Translations under genes and position numbers: made by a program
Source: Seison nebaliae
Taxonomy: Eukaryota; Rotifera; Pararotatoria; Seisonacea; Seisonidae
DNA: 64,000 bases
Assembly: GCA_023231475.1 (NCBI GenBank)
Contig: JALJEE010001801.1
Location: forward strand, 124,001-188,000
Direction of reading: 5' to 3'
Shown: in pieces, positions 46,501 through 59,888 of the stretch
Layout of the letters: each line of letters opens with the position of its first letter
Position numbering within the stretch: the first letter of the stretch is position 1
The notes under the pieces: generated by a model
Databases searched by the model: none
What the model saw: only the letters and a program-made list of their open reading frames with translations
Told to the model about the DNA's origin: nothing

Positions 46501-49490
46501 TGATCCATATCAACGGAAAAATTCGAAGGAAGATCGTGGAATAAACGGATGAATCTTCCAATTCAAATTAGGAAGAAAAATAGATTAGATAAATAGATGT
46601 ATAATGACGAGGATTATTTTATCGTCAATGAAATATCGATTATGGTTTAAAATAGAGAGATATGGAAGTTGACGGAAATTTGAATGAGAAACATAATGGT
46701 AACTTTGGTAGAGGACATTAAGGAGTTAATTCGTTGAATATTCGATTCGGTTGTCGATAGATATTGAATGAATTGTCTGTCAATGTCAAATGAGAAATTC
46801 CAATGGAGGAGGACGAATGACCTCAATAAAAGATTAACTTGTTCAGTGTGCTCATTTCATGATTTATTGTTGCCGAATTCTTATCGAACATTCGCAATTT
46901 ATTCTGAATTTCCTCTTTGTTCTTCCATCGATGTTCATTCATATTGTTCGATTCATTCATCTTATTCACTTCTTTCTATTCACAGCAAAAAGAAATTATT
47001 ATCGTTTTTGTTGTTGTTCTTATTGTTGTTCGTTCGTTCGTTCGTTTGTTGGAAGTTTTAGAAACGGGAAATAAGAAGCAAAATAAATAGGAATTGATAA
47101 GAATTGATTCCTATTTACTTTATCAATAATACTCATGTAACAATCAGATAATCAAAATGATGACATCGCTGACGATATCGATGATGGTGATGATGATGAT
47201 GATGATGATATAAATGAAGAGAATAAATTTCATTCGAGTTGCCATCAAATTCATTATTCAAAGTGAATTCTTTATTTATCTGATTTCCACATCAATTCCT
47301 ATTATTAATTATTGTTATTGTTTCTTTATCAATTATTACTGTCGTTTTTCTTCTTCTTCTTCTTCTTCTTCAATATATATACTGATACTGTTTCCTTTTT
47401 GTGATGGGGTTTTTTTTGGTAAAATTGGGAAAGATAATATTAAAAATGAAAGCAAATTTCGAATAAATTAGAATGAAGTGAATGACTGATCATTATTCAT
47501 TCTGATCTGTTGGTAGGAGAGATTAAAGGAGGAGAGAATAATGGATATGCACAGATATGAAGATGTTGATCAATAATCATTATGGTTATGGATAGAAGTA
47601 GTCTAGAAAACTATTCTCAACTATTGGCCCGTCCGGGATGAAAACTGGACGAAGATAATGAAAATGATATTATTTTCCACTTAACCTTTGAGAGCATTAT
47701 TATTTCCATGTGAAATGAAAATAGATAAAACGAAAATAATTCTTTTTTATTGATTGGAACAATAAGGCGGATGATGTTAATTCCAGTTTCACCTGTGTCA
47801 AACGAATAACTTTCATCATTCTTAAAAAGATAGAATAATTTTTGCATTATTCATCATCATCAGCATCATAATCATAATCATCGTCAAACACACATAAGTT
47901 CATATTATTCACTTCATCTCACTTTCATACGTCCACGCACATGTGTCTCCTCAATGAAATGAATGAATAGGAATACCAGGAAGACGATGAGGAAAGAAGA
48001 GGAGGAGGTGGAAAAACTAATAAAATATTATTACCTTGGAAATTTCTGCTTATATCCTTCTTTCGACTACTACGTATTACATAATAGAACAATCCACATA
48101 TTCTATGTTAAATGACCGGTTGCCATCAAATTCCATCTATATCTTTTTCTCCATCAATCTTTTAATTATCCTTCACTATCATCATCATCATCATCAGCAT
48201 CATCACCATTGAATCATCATCATCAATTCCAATTAAGTTGATGTGAAGTTCTTATATTCTTTATCATTGTTGGGTGACAACTCGAATGTGTTTCAAAGAG
48301 AATTCCTCAACATTTATCATATTTCCCATTTAACACCATACCGACTCATATGTGTTCGCTTTGACCATGAACGGAGAAGAATGAACAAATAGAAAATAAT
48401 AACGAAACATTTCTCGTGAAAACGTTTTCTCATTCATTCAACGAGTTAGACGACAAACGACTTTAACTAAAAATCCGTTGAAAATTCTTATCGATTTTTA
48501 AATTTATCTGATTCATTTCCAATTTCTCTCGATATTCATCAGCGAAATAAACTTCTAAATTCTAATTCATCGTTTGTGTACCACTCAAATATTGGACCGC
48601 AATACCTAATACCTAAATATCCTTGGAGTTTTTTCACCATCCTTCCAGCTCCCAATTCAGCTCCCAGCATTAAACTTCTTTTTTTATGAAGAAGTCTCTA
48701 AAAGAAAATAAAACCGATTCTTCACTTGCAGTTATGGTATTTAATTATCGATCTTCTCTTCGTTTCTCTCCTACAACTTCCTTGGTAACAGAAATCTTAT
48801 CATAAACAATGTCTCCAACAAAAACCTTTTTCATTTCCTTCCTACCTACTTACCACCCTTCCCATATAATCTCCACCATTCCACTACCATGTCGTTTACG
48901 AGTCTGATCGACTACACTTCACCTCTCAATTATAAAACAATCATAAGATACGATTAAGTTTTTTCTTCGATTCTCGTTTACCAAATTATTTATGATAGTG
49001 AACTACTCTATCAATATTGATTTCTAATTTTTATTCCTCGCCAATTCTATTCACATATTTTTTGGAATTTTTTTCTCAAAGAAAATTTGAGAAATGGTTT
49101 TAAAGTGTGAAATCAGGAAATGCTAACCAAATTTATATCCAAAATCTTCTCAAACAATTCGTTCATGACCTTCATTCGTCTTTTGCCATTTCTCAATTCT
49201 TTGAAAAGGGTCTAAAATGGGAAAACGGAAAAAAAATTATGGAAATCATCACACAAATTTATTTTAAATTTTTGAAAAATTTAAATATTAATATTAATCT
49301 TGAAACTTCTTCAATTACAGAATGTTCTAATAAGGAATATGAGATTATTTTCTTTCACTCTGAAAATGATGACCGATCGAAAGGAAAATTTCAAAAATTT
49401 TTTACTTCGTTTCATGAGGAAAACGAAATTTATGAATGAGAAAATGAAATTCATCTTTTTTAAAGTGGAAATAAGAGAAAACCTTCTAAC
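43508..49490. other. 6-kb region without recognised exons, possibly an intron of the plakin gene
   Basis: Lies between the plakin-repeat exons and the spectrin-repeat-like exons on the same strand. Contains CA units at about 44117-44140, GAT units at 47188-47209, TTC units at 47347-47371 and CAT units at 48178-48200. Open frames on the plus strand (44614-44940, 46768-47061, 49107-49439) have no homology. It could be one large intron or a true intergenic region holding an internal promoter. Confidence 0.5.
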
Positions 49491-51247
49491 CGTATTCAGT
49501 TGAAGACATTGTCGTAATTCAATGGGAGTTAACCTTTCTTTCTCGAACATCTGACATTTGACCAAATGTTCCTCCATATCATTTAGCCAGAGTTCATTGC
49601 ATTTCCTTTCGATGGAAAAGTGACGCCAATTCTAAAAAGAATATGAAGAATTTAGTTGCATCATTTTATATAAAAGATCAACTGTCTCATAATCGGTTAA
49701 CGTTCCAATTCGTTCCGTAATCTGATTGTAGACGGTGGTGGAACGGTGACTTAATTGTCGTAGTTGATTGATGACGAAATCGAGATCGGAACAATTTAAT
49801 ATTTTCGACTCCTCCAACTCCTCCTCGTGAACGATGACACATTTACGAAGTTCATGGAGAATTTGTCGCAAATTGTAAATGTTGTAACGAATCTCTCGAA
49901 GTGTTCGTTGCAACTTCCAATGAAGATTCGCCAGTTTCTTTTAATTTAAAATAGGAAAGTTTATTAAATTTTCTTCTATCAGTTTTTCAACGAAATCGAT
50001 TTTTTGTTCGTCTTAAATTCTGAAAATTCAAATCGATCACTTATTATCCACGTGGAGATGCGTGCCTCTCTCAAACGAATGTGAAAGAAACGATTAGAAA
50101 TCAATATCACATTAACACTCATTTTATTCGTTTAATATTACCGATTATTCAAATAAAAACTATAAATTATCATCATCTGATCAATTGTTGTGGAGACAAC
50201 TCCCACATATTCAATGTCAATTGATTGATGAAGATCTGAGAGAGAATTCTTTCCAATCTCTTCATCAATCATGGAAATGAATTAGAGAATAAATCATATC
50301 AACATAAAATCGATAATTTGTAACTAAACACTTAAGATTGTGTGATAGAATATCATATTATTCATATGTCTAAAATTTCTTTAAATCCTTTCTATCTCTC
50401 TCTCTAATATCAAAATGTGTTTCAATCATAAAAATCCTTTTATTGTATATGAAAATGAAAAAAAAACAGAAACCGTCTCATAATTCTTAAAATTTTTTAA
50501 AAATAAAAAAAAAAACAATCAGCTGATTATGTTTGATGAAACTAACTTTTATTTTGTCTAATTGTTTCGAATTTTTACGATCGATTCTCTTACTCTTCAG
50601 TACTTGGGCGGGAGTAATTGTGATTAGTTGAAGTTCATTATTAATTCGATTTAATTCGCTTTTCACCAGTTCAATACCTTTGATAACTTTCTCTTCGAAC
50701 ACTAATCTATGGGTGAAATTTGAAAATGGAAGGGAGTAGAGTAAATTCAAACCTCTCAACAAATGTTCGACACTTGAACCAAAGGATATCCCATTTCTTA
50801 ATTAGAGATAATGTATAATTCTTTTCGAATTCATTATTCGTCAATGTGACGAGATGTGTTTGAACTTGTTTCATTCTTGGTTCGAAAGTTAAGAGATAAT
50901 TCTCGAATTCCTGCGAAGAAAAATTTATTTTGAATTTTCAAAATCGATTAAAGAAATGGAGAACTCGATGTTTCTCAACGAATCTCGATAACTTCTTCAT
51001 TGAGGTATGAATGGGAAGACAACTCTGTTTCCATAGAGCGACTTCGAGCCGATTGAGCAACATAGAAATATCTTTCAATCGGACGAAGTAATTCGATATT
51101 TCGTGATAATTGGATGGCGAAAGATCACGAACATCCTCGTCATTCAAATGTTGCTCAATCATTGTTGTGTGATAGTGGCGAATGGGAACGGAATTGAACT
51201 GATCGTTCACATCGATAATTCTATCCACGAATAATTTTAATAAGTTT
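49491..51247 (-). CDS. Spectrin-repeat-like exons, partial gene (possibly 5' part of the plakin gene)
   Basis: Five exons, 51247-50965, 50910-50753, 50706-50547, 49937-49683 and 49631-49491, join in phase (332 codons) by GT-AG introns of 46-609 nt. The product is almost entirely helical and coiled-coil-like, with spaced tryptophans and heptads as in spectrin repeats (LVTLTNNEFEKN then LIKKWDILWFKCRTFVE; KLANLHWKLQRTLREIRYNI; NWRHFSIERKCNELWLND). Neither end is complete: the first exon needs two bases from an upstream exon, and the last ends in phase 0 at a GTTAGA donor. Phase 0 matches the downstream plakin exons, so it may encode the plakin domain of that protein. No actin-binding CH domains or SH3 are seen. 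A separate nesprin- or dystrophin-like gene is the alternative. Confidence 0.65.
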
Positions 51248-54200
51248 CTAATTTAAAAATCAAAATCATCTGTATTGACACATGAGGAATGATGAAAGAA
51301 TTTCCATCCATCAATTCACTTAAATATAATTTTAATTGAGGAAATTATCTTTCTCAAACCAAGTGATGTGAAGAATGCTCATTAACAACTCGACCAACTA
51401 ACAAATAAATCATAAATCGATTAATTACAATTCTCAACATCATATAACCAATCGTTCAATATGAAATTATGAATGAATTCCATTTCCAAAATATACGTAC
51501 GAGAATAAAATGATCAGAGACTATTGGAAGAATGATTAATAATATGGAATTGCAGACAGAATTTCCATTCGACCAAGTCAAATGGGAAGAATTAGTTTTT
51601 CGAGTGTCATTCATCGACCGCTGCACCAGATGTAGTTAACCGCAAACTTAATAAATTACATAATTCTCTTATGTCTTAAAGACAATTAATTATTTTTCCT
51701 TACAGCAATTCAAATCGATTCAAACAATTTCGATTCGAAATTGATAGAACATTCAATTTCCATTCAGTTTTTTGAGGAGGGAGAGAATATTATTTTCCTC
51801 GTTGGCAAAAGAAAGAAATGTATGAAATGAAACAATTGAATTGAAGTGATACGATCGATTTGATAGTTACCTAATAAAATTTTGGAGTTTTATAATATCT
51901 CGAATATTATTATTTATCCATATTCCATTCTTTCCGATACCTTTTTGAAAAATCATTTTCATTTCCTTATTTCGTTGAAAAAATGAAACGATGAAATTTT
52001 ATTACAAATTAATGACGTCGCTTTGTTTAACGGAAATGATGTGTTGTTGTTATGTGTAAGGGCAAACGAATAGTCATAGTAGCACTAATTCGTCATCGAA
52101 CAGAATGATTTTATATTAAACGACTTATGAATAAGAAGGAAAACATAAGGGAAGGAATGAATCAATATTTAATTTTCATTGATTATTCCCCTTAATGGTA
52201 ATTCCAATTAAATGAAATTTCAAAAATATTCAATTCATTCACTTGTCAGATGTGACAAATCGGAATGAGTTACAACAACAACAACAAAAATTAATTTTCC
52301 GAATGCAACTATCGATGCTTTCAGTAGAGAACATTCTCCATTTTAATGGAAATCAATTTCTCCATTCTACTATCCATTATGAAGTTGGAATTCAATTTGT
52401 ATTTTCATTCATACTCTCCTCTTATTATCGGAGATTAATACACTCAACTTATTTCGCATTTGAAATAACTTTAAAATTCATTTCGGTCACACATTCACCG
52501 TTCACATAAAAATCGGAATGTAAATCATTGATGAGGTGAACTGATGAGGAATGAGAATGAAGAGAATTCCAAAATAGAAAATTCTCAACCAAAATCGATA
52601 CGTTATTGGAGAGATTATTATAAAGTTTATGTTTTCAAATTCTTATAAATTTCAAAAAATTAATTGTTCGAAATGTTGAACAGGATTGACAAAATAAATT
52701 CGTTTTTTGTCCGTAACTTAAAAAGTCGGGTGAATTCGTTTCTGAAATTCCCATATATGATGAGTTGATCTCCGAATTAGAAAGTTAAGAATTTATCATC
52801 AAATAAATTTTGTGTACGTAAATAGAAAATGAATTTCGCCAAGGGAGTGAATTTCTTGAAAACGTGATTTCTTCGCTAAGATTCAAATTATTGAAATTGA
52901 TTTATTAGAGATGAGTAGAAACAAACAATTCTCATCATTCAACATTCCCCAGTCTTCAAATATATCTTATGGATAGTCTAACAGGTTTTCCTAGAATATC
53001 AAACAGACCTTGCACATCAGACAAAGATTAAGCGACCGAAATTTTCGTCCGATTACTAACATTAATATTATCGTAATAATAAGCAAGTTGTTGAAGTTAT
53101 TTCAATTTATTTCTTTTTCTGCGTCGAATTTGTTTTGTTTTTGTAAATTTTACAAAATAATACGAAAAATTTTAATGAGAAAAATAAAAATTTTAAATTA
53201 CATTTCATTGATTATTGTGAATATTGAAATAAAATAATTAATTCGTCAATTTCTTATTTGGAAGTTACTTCCAAATCATCCAAATGAAAATTATCAAGAT
53301 GGAAATGTGAATATTGAAATGGACAAAGAGCAAAAGCAGAATATGAATAATTCTCCAATCCAATTGACCTAATGTCCTAAATAGTAAAGGAAAGAATGAT
53401 GAAGAAGGCCATGATAATATTCTTTTCTCCTCCCCACAAATCATTTAACGAACTTCATTGATTTGATAGCTGACTCGAAACGAACTGGAACTAATCACAT
53501 TCGTTTTCCTTAGAAAGAAAGAGGATTAGAAGTTGTGTAAGTTAAATAATGGGAGGAAAAATTCTCCATTACACCAACGTAAGTAATGAAGTTTGTTGTT
53601 ATAGGAGAATGAAAAAAAGGAGAAGAATGAATTCCATTAACGTTCTAAAACGAAATAATAGATAAAAGTTTGAAAGGATTATGTAAAGACAAAAAGATGA
53701 TATACGTTAACAACCTGCCTATTATTCGTATGTTAACGGAGATAACATTTTCTATCATCGTAATCAATCGATAACATAAGTCATCATAAAAAAGATGGAG
53801 ACATGAATATAAAACAGATGAGGAAAATTATTCGATTAATTGCAGATTTCTTCCTATTTAATCGGATCATTGGAAAACGAAAGAAATTTTCAAATTTCAT
53901 TAATGAAAATTGTGGAGAATTGAAACTAATTGTAAAAATTTTAAGTTTATCACCACATATCGATAGTTGGATTTAATGGAAAATAAAATAATTATTTGCA
54001 CTGCACTCCCACTAACTGCCCCTTCATCATTCCTTCGTCATTTGAATTATAAAATAAAAATATTTTCTTTTCTTTTTTCCTCGTAACTAAAGTGCTAAAT
54101 TCATTTTTGTTACATAGTCAATTTAACCACATCATTTTACACTCAATCATCACCAACTCATCATTCTCTAATGTTGTTTCACATTTCATGAAGATTGAGT

Positions 54201-54322
54201 ATATCCGGCTCGATTGCCATTTTTACGTCCACTTTCTCCTCCTTTCTTTCCCTACTAATGTTTGTTGATTTTGTTAGATAAAATTTAGTGTTATATGGCA
54301 GTCTTGTCCGTCATTCATTCAT

Positions 54323-54352
54323 TCTTTCTTTCTTTCTTTCTTTCTTTCTTTC
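54323..54352. repeat. TTTC tetranucleotide microsatellite
   Basis: About seven tandem tttc units. Confidence 0.9.
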
Positions 54353-55470
54353 GCCAAACTACAAATTATTTGACGTCAAAAATTCTTTACGAAAATGGTA
54401 TAAAGAAAATAATAAAATTCTCAAAACACTCAATCATTTTCTTTCATATTTCTTGAATGATAATGGAAATGTGGGAGAGAAGTAAAATTAAAGTTTTCCC
54501 GAACATCCAGATAATCAGAACGATTCCATTAAAACGGAAAACGAGCTCATTCCATTGAGAGAATTGGAAGGAAATGATTTAGAATGATTTTGGAAGAAAT
54601 GTTAAGAGAATGAATCGTTTGAAATGATTCTCTCAGTTCACCAATTATCATCGATAACAATTCGTTTTATTAGTTAGATCCATTTTTAACTATCTTCCAC
54701 TTCCGCTAAGAACCTGAAGTCTACAAAATAAAGAGTCATTACGTCGGAATATGGTTCCATCGATTACTATTCTATTTGTTTCGCTCATCATCGCACAAAC
54801 AATCAAAAGTTTCGGTGAAAAACATAAAAGTGAGAGAGAGAGAAAGAGTCAAATATAGAAATAGACGACGACATTTCCAGTCGACGTAGAAATATTATCA
54901 ATTTATTATTCTTCCGTTATTTGTAAGTATAATAGATTTGTTCATTCATTTACTCGTCCTATAATTAAAACGTTCAAGGAAACATATTTGAAATGGCAAA
55001 ACGACAATTACAATTGATAATTGTTGATTTCTTTATTGGTCTTCTTCAGTTCTTCTAATAGTTCTCTCACCTTTTTTTCTTCTTCGTCCTCATCCTTTTT
55101 TCCTATTTTCATTATTTATGAGTTCATGCATGCATAACATCTTTTTTTTATAATCATTTATAATACGAATCGAAACAGAATCCAAATCAAAATTTTATGA
55201 CTTATCTTTCTGAATCTCTTATAATAATTATTAGTACCATCAAACCTTTAGAAACATTATGATATTTAGAGACATTTCTTCTTTCCTCTCACAATGTAGT
55301 GATTCTCATCAATTATAATTTTACTTATAAATATTATAAAATTCTTATTAATTTTGAATTATAATTTGAAAATTTAGTGGGAGAATTTTTCATGAAATTC
55401 GATTATTTAATATATTTTTTTTATTAAACTTCAACAAATTGATGATGATGGCGATAATGATTAGAAAGAT

Positions 55471-55498
55471 AATGATGATGATGATGATGATGATGATT
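55471..55498. repeat. GAT trinucleotide microsatellite
   Basis: About eight tandem units in noncoding DNA downstream of KIF5. Confidence 0.9.
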
Positions 55499-55776
55499 AG
55501 TTGCGCTCGTTTTCAGGAGATTTGCCATCTTACAAATAAATAGATTTTATATGAAAATGAATTTTGTTAGTTCGACGACAAAAAAAAAATGAAGAAATAA
55601 TTGTTTTTGAAATAAATAAATTGGAGTGAGAGAAGGAACTTCATAGAATGCATAAAACTGTTTGAGAGAATGGATCGTCATTCTTCTATTTCCATCGGAA
55701 ATCGTTTGGATTCTCAATGTCATTATTATGATCTCAAATAGGACATGTCATCAATTTCATACGAAATGCTTAATAC

Positions 55777-55782
55777 TTTATT
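55777..55782 (-). promoter_or_regulatory. Poly(A) signal of KIF5
   Basis: AATAAA on the minus strand about 280 nt past the KIF5 stop; the TG-rich run at 55850-55907 lies inside the presumed 3' UTR. Confidence 0.45.
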
Positions 55783-55849
55783 TTCAAACGAAGTGAATAA
55801 AATGGATTTGAATAATTCTCTTCCTGAAAATGAATGGAGAGATTATGAT

Positions 55850-55907
55850 TTGTTTGTGTGTGATTGTGTGTGTGATTTTGTGTGTGTGTGATTTTGTGTG
55901 TGTGTGG
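55850..55907. repeat. Interrupted TG microsatellite
   Basis: Four blocks of tg repeats separated by att/attt, in the presumed KIF5 3' UTR. Confidence 0.85.
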
Positions 55908-56064
55908 AAAGCGAAAAGAAAAAGGGGAAAAACTCTGAATTGATAGTTGGAGAATAAAATTTCGGAAAAGAAGAAACAAAAATATTTTGAAGATAAAGTC
56001 AAGGAAGATGGAGAAAAATAGATGGACTGACTGAAATTGAATTTGAATTCGATCGAATTTTATC

Positions 56065-56535
56065 TCAATTATTTTTCGATGAATTATTCGAATGACGTTG
56101 ACCAGCACGAACCGATTTGACAATGTTCGCTCTCATTTCTTTGTGATGAGAATGATTCTGTCGTTGATGAATGTTGGAAGAAGTGGACAATGGAGTTCCT
56201 CCACTATTGCTCGTCGATGTGACGGTGGTGGTCGTTCGAGTTTTCACATCTTCTCGAATTCGTTCGATATCTTGTTGATATTTCTTTCGTTGTAGAATTG
56301 ATGCATCTTTCGCTTGTTTTAAATCATGTTCCAATAAACGAACACGATCCATCGTTCGTCTTAATCGTTTCTCCAAAACTGGTAATTCACTTCTCAAATC
56401 TGAATTATCTCGAACGAGACGTTTATGAACTCGAGTTAATTGATCAATATTAGATTGAAGGAAATTGACTTTTTGTCTTTCAACAATCACCGACTCATCC
56501 TCATTATTCTTTTGTTCATTATCTGTCGTTGTTAT

Positions 56536-56589
<54 letters not shown>

Positions 56590-59088
56590 GTTGGTAGTAG
56601 TTGATTTTTTCAATCTCTCATCAACATCTTTAACAAACATTGATTTCAAATGATTTAATGCTGATAATTGTTTATTGACTTTGTCTTGGAGACAACGAAT
56701 GTCATATTGTTTAGCATCATTCATTTCCTTCTGTTCATTCAAATGACGAATTTCACGATCTTTATATTCTAATTCATTTTTCAAATTTACATTACTTCTT
56801 TGTAACGATTCATTCGTCACTTCTACATCCGATAATTTCGCTTTCATTTCATTCACTAACAATTCTTTCGTTTCAATCTCTTTTCTCATATCATGTAATT
56901 GTTTCCGATGGAATTCGATCATTTCATCCGCTTTCTTCGTGGTAGTAGTAGCGGAAGCAGTCGTTTGTTCCAATTGTTCATTCGCTGAATCGAGTTTCTC
57001 TTCTACTTCCGATTTACGTTTAATTAAATTCTCAATATTGGATTGATATGATTGAACTTTCACTTCCAATTGTTTCTTCAACAATGACACTTGTTCCATT
57101 TCGTCACTAAGTCTTCGATTCTTTTTGTTTACTTCATCGATCTCATCTCGTAATGATTCACAAAGACCGACGAGACTTTTCAATTCATTTTTGAGTTGAG
57201 ATAAAAATAATCTGGCTTCAGCAAAATCTTTATCAACATCTGACGAATTTGAAAGATGAATTCGACTATTTGAATGTTTCAATTCATTTCCTTCCATATT
57301 ATTTTCTGATTGATCAATCGATCGATTATCATTATTATGACTCCAATTCATTGTGGTGATGATATTCATCATTTCTACATTATCATTCAAAATTATATTT
57401 AATTTATCTAATAAACTTAAGCGATGAACACGAAGTTTCTCTTTTAACGATTGAATTTCATCTTCCAATTCTGCCACACGATTTTGTTGTTTACCAACAT
57501 CCGAAACTAATTGATTACATTCATCCGCTTTTCGTTTTACTTCACTCTCTTTCACTTCGAAATTATGAGCAAGATCTTCCAATGCTTGTAACACATTCTT
57601 CACTTCCATTTGTGATGTCTCTAATGATTTTTGTTGTAATAAATTCTCACTGACGAATTGTCCCTTTTCATCTTGTAATTGTTGAATAATCTCTTCAAAT
57701 TCATCTTTCTCACATAACAACTCTTCATTTCGATTAGTGAGTGTTGATATCTCATAATCACGATCGTCAATTTGTTGATAGAGTTTTTGAATTATTTTCT
57801 CATCGAACAATTTCTCGTTATTCGACGACACTTTACTCGACGTAACGATGGACGATTTGGAGGGTTGTGTCGTCGATTTCGTCAATTTCTCATTGAAACT
57901 GGAGGATAAAGAAAATGATTTCAAATCTACCAATTTATCATTTGGTCTATCACCATTCCTTCTCTGTTGCAATTCGATGAGAAGTGGTTCTAATTGAATA
58001 CTCATCTTCTGGGAACGATCACGTTCTCTTTCATATCGTCGTTTCCATTCTTCTGATGATATTTCTTCATTAACTTTCAAAACGTTTTTGATCTTTTTCG
58101 CTCTTTGTCCAAATTGGAGAGTGGATCTCGTTTCACTATCATTGTAAGAAGCTGGTGAACAACAAATGATGATTGTCGTTCGAGCATTTCCTCCTAATGA
58201 TTCTTGTAAAATTCTCGTTAATTTCGAATCACGATATTGTATAAAAGAAGCATTTTCTGATAATTGAGAAATGACGTTACCTAATGCTGATAATGATTTA
58301 TTAATATTTCTTGCTTCGTCCAAAGTGGAACCTTCGGCGCCGGTTTTACTCACTTTTTCCGAACCGGCCAAATCCACCAAATACAACTTCCCACATAATT
58401 TCTTTTTCAAATCATTATTTTGTTGTTTGACATTGATGAGGAAAATCGAATGGGAACGTGACGAATGTTCATTCATATTCGTCACACTGATATGTCGATT
58501 AAGTTGACCGGTTGCCATGGTTTCCAACACTTCCTCCGGAGTTGAAACGAAACGTTCCGTCACTCCCTTCACATAAGGTACACGATCCACATCTTCGTGG
58601 ACGGATAAATTGATTTTAGTAGGATCGAGTAAATCTCGAATTTTATCTAAATAAATTTCAAAATATGAAATTTTTATTTGAAATTCTGTATCGGTCGCTT
58701 GCATTTCATAGATGTGATTAAAAATATCATGAACTATACGTGGAATTATTCCATACAATTTCTCATCTTTTCTATCATCCATTAAATTCTGACGATTACC
58801 CTCCATCGTATGTGTCTTCCCACTCGACGTTTGTCCATAAGCGAAAATCGTTCCATTGTAACCATTGAGGACGTCGTCAACAATCGGTTTCGCTGAATAT
58901 GTGTAAACATCTTCTTGATTGGCAGTTTCATTGAAAACTTTATCGAATTGAAAAGGTTTAGATGAGACGATACAATAATCATCCGCATCCTCAACAAAAC
59001 GGAAAATGTTTTTCGATCCATTCTTCACTTCTTGATCGTTCAATGGACGTACTCGACAGACAACTCGAATATTACATTCGCTCGCCAT
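56065..59088 (-). CDS. Khc: Kinesin heavy chain (kinesin-1, KIF5)
   Basis: Intronless gene, 1007 residues (Drosophila Khc 975), starting at ATG 59086-59088 (MASECNIRVVCRVRPLND). Kinesin-1 walks toward microtubule plus ends and carries vesicles and mitochondria. The motor has the P-loop GQTSSGKT (85-92), switch I NEHSSRSHS, switch II DLAGSE and the HNSKLTRIL-type helix YRDSKLTRILQESLGG. The neck and a long heptad-rich stalk follow. A 15-Asn run with a charged patch is inserted in the distal stalk. The cargo-binding coiled coil is present (LERDNSDLRSELPVLEKRL-like), followed by a Thr/Ser tail with REMRANIVKSVRAGQR, corresponding to the autoinhibitory IAK tail, here IVK. Transcription faces away from the plus-strand gene at 61 kb. 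Confidence 0.96.
56541..56590. repeat. ATT repeat encoding poly-Asn in KIF5
   Basis: In-frame trinucleotide run read as about 15 Asn with one Asp-Asn patch, interrupting the kinesin stalk. Confidence 0.9.
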
Positions 59089-59664
59089 TCTCACTCTCCA
59101 GATAGTGTCAAACTAAACTCGATTAATCTTCATCATTTCAACGACATTCTCTAAAGAAAAAAAAAGGAAAACTGAAAAAGAATTAATTTCATCGTTCTTG
59201 ACAGATAAAATTGGATAAATGTCGATGAAAGTAAATTTTTGAATTGTCAAGAAAAACTTTCAGAAAATAAAGAGGAAAAATTGTCTGTGGAGGAAAATCG
59301 AGTGTCTCGTAAAAGAGACATCGTTCTCGAAATTTATTCGGGTACATTCGATGAATAAATTAGAGGAGAAAAGGAGGAATTCCTATCTGTCTCCCCCAAC
59401 CCCCAATTAGAATGAGGGGAATGGGGAGGAGTTATGAACTCGTTCGTCGTTACCGCGACACGAATAACGAAGGGAAAATTTCGAAAATTTAGTTCAAGGT
59501 GCTTTTTATTCAATTCATAAAATATTCAGTTTTTTTATAGGTCTGCCAAAAAAAAGAAATATTAGTAATTACACTTCATCTCTTCTTTCTTGAACTGTGT
59601 TATGGTTGGAATTGGTGTGATTCGATTCCGATCGAATTATTCTCTGTTATTCTTTTCTCCTTTC

Positions 59665-59666
<2 letters not shown>

Positions 59667-59699
<33 letters not shown>
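59667..59699. repeat. TTC trinucleotide microsatellite
   Basis: About eleven tandem ttc units. Confidence 0.9.
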
Positions 59700-59700
<1 letters not shown>

Positions 59701-59851
59701 TGACATATACACATACATAATTTATCTTGTATACTGTCAAGTAGATGTAAGAAAACTGAATTGATTATAAGAGAAATGCATTGAATAAATCATGTATATA
59801 TATACTCGCATTAAATTATTATTCAATCTTATACAGTTGATCCATTTATGT

Positions 59852-59888
59852 CCACATACACACACATACACACAAACACACACACACA
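59852..59888. repeat. CA dinucleotide microsatellite, interrupted
   Basis: CA repeats broken by TA and AA; a second pure CA block lies at 60148-60168. Confidence 0.88.

Larger units (their letters stand above)
51248..56064. other. 4.8-kb region without recognised genes
   Basis: AT-rich DNA with no long open frame on either strand. It holds a TTTC run (54323-54352), a GAT run (55471-55498) and a broken TG run (55850-55907), plus the KIF5 3' UTR at the right end. Upstream exon(s) of the spectrin-repeat-like gene should lie here or beyond KIF5; I could not place one with confidence. Confidence 0.55.

Noticed and set aside
46768-47061. Plus-strand frame with several Cys and a hydrophobic C-terminus
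   Set aside because: The hydrophobic end derives from TTG/TTC simple repeats; no homology.
49107-49439. Plus-strand frame of about 110 codons in the region between plakin exon groups
   Set aside because: It follows an in-frame stop and a non-ATG start, resembles no family, and has no supporting splice partner; it looks like chance in AT-rich DNA.
51480-51640. Possible minus-strand first exon (ATG, hydrophobic stretch, GTACGT) upstream of the spectrin-repeat-like exons
   Set aside because: The donor phase does not match the two-base requirement of the next exon, so the join would break the frame.
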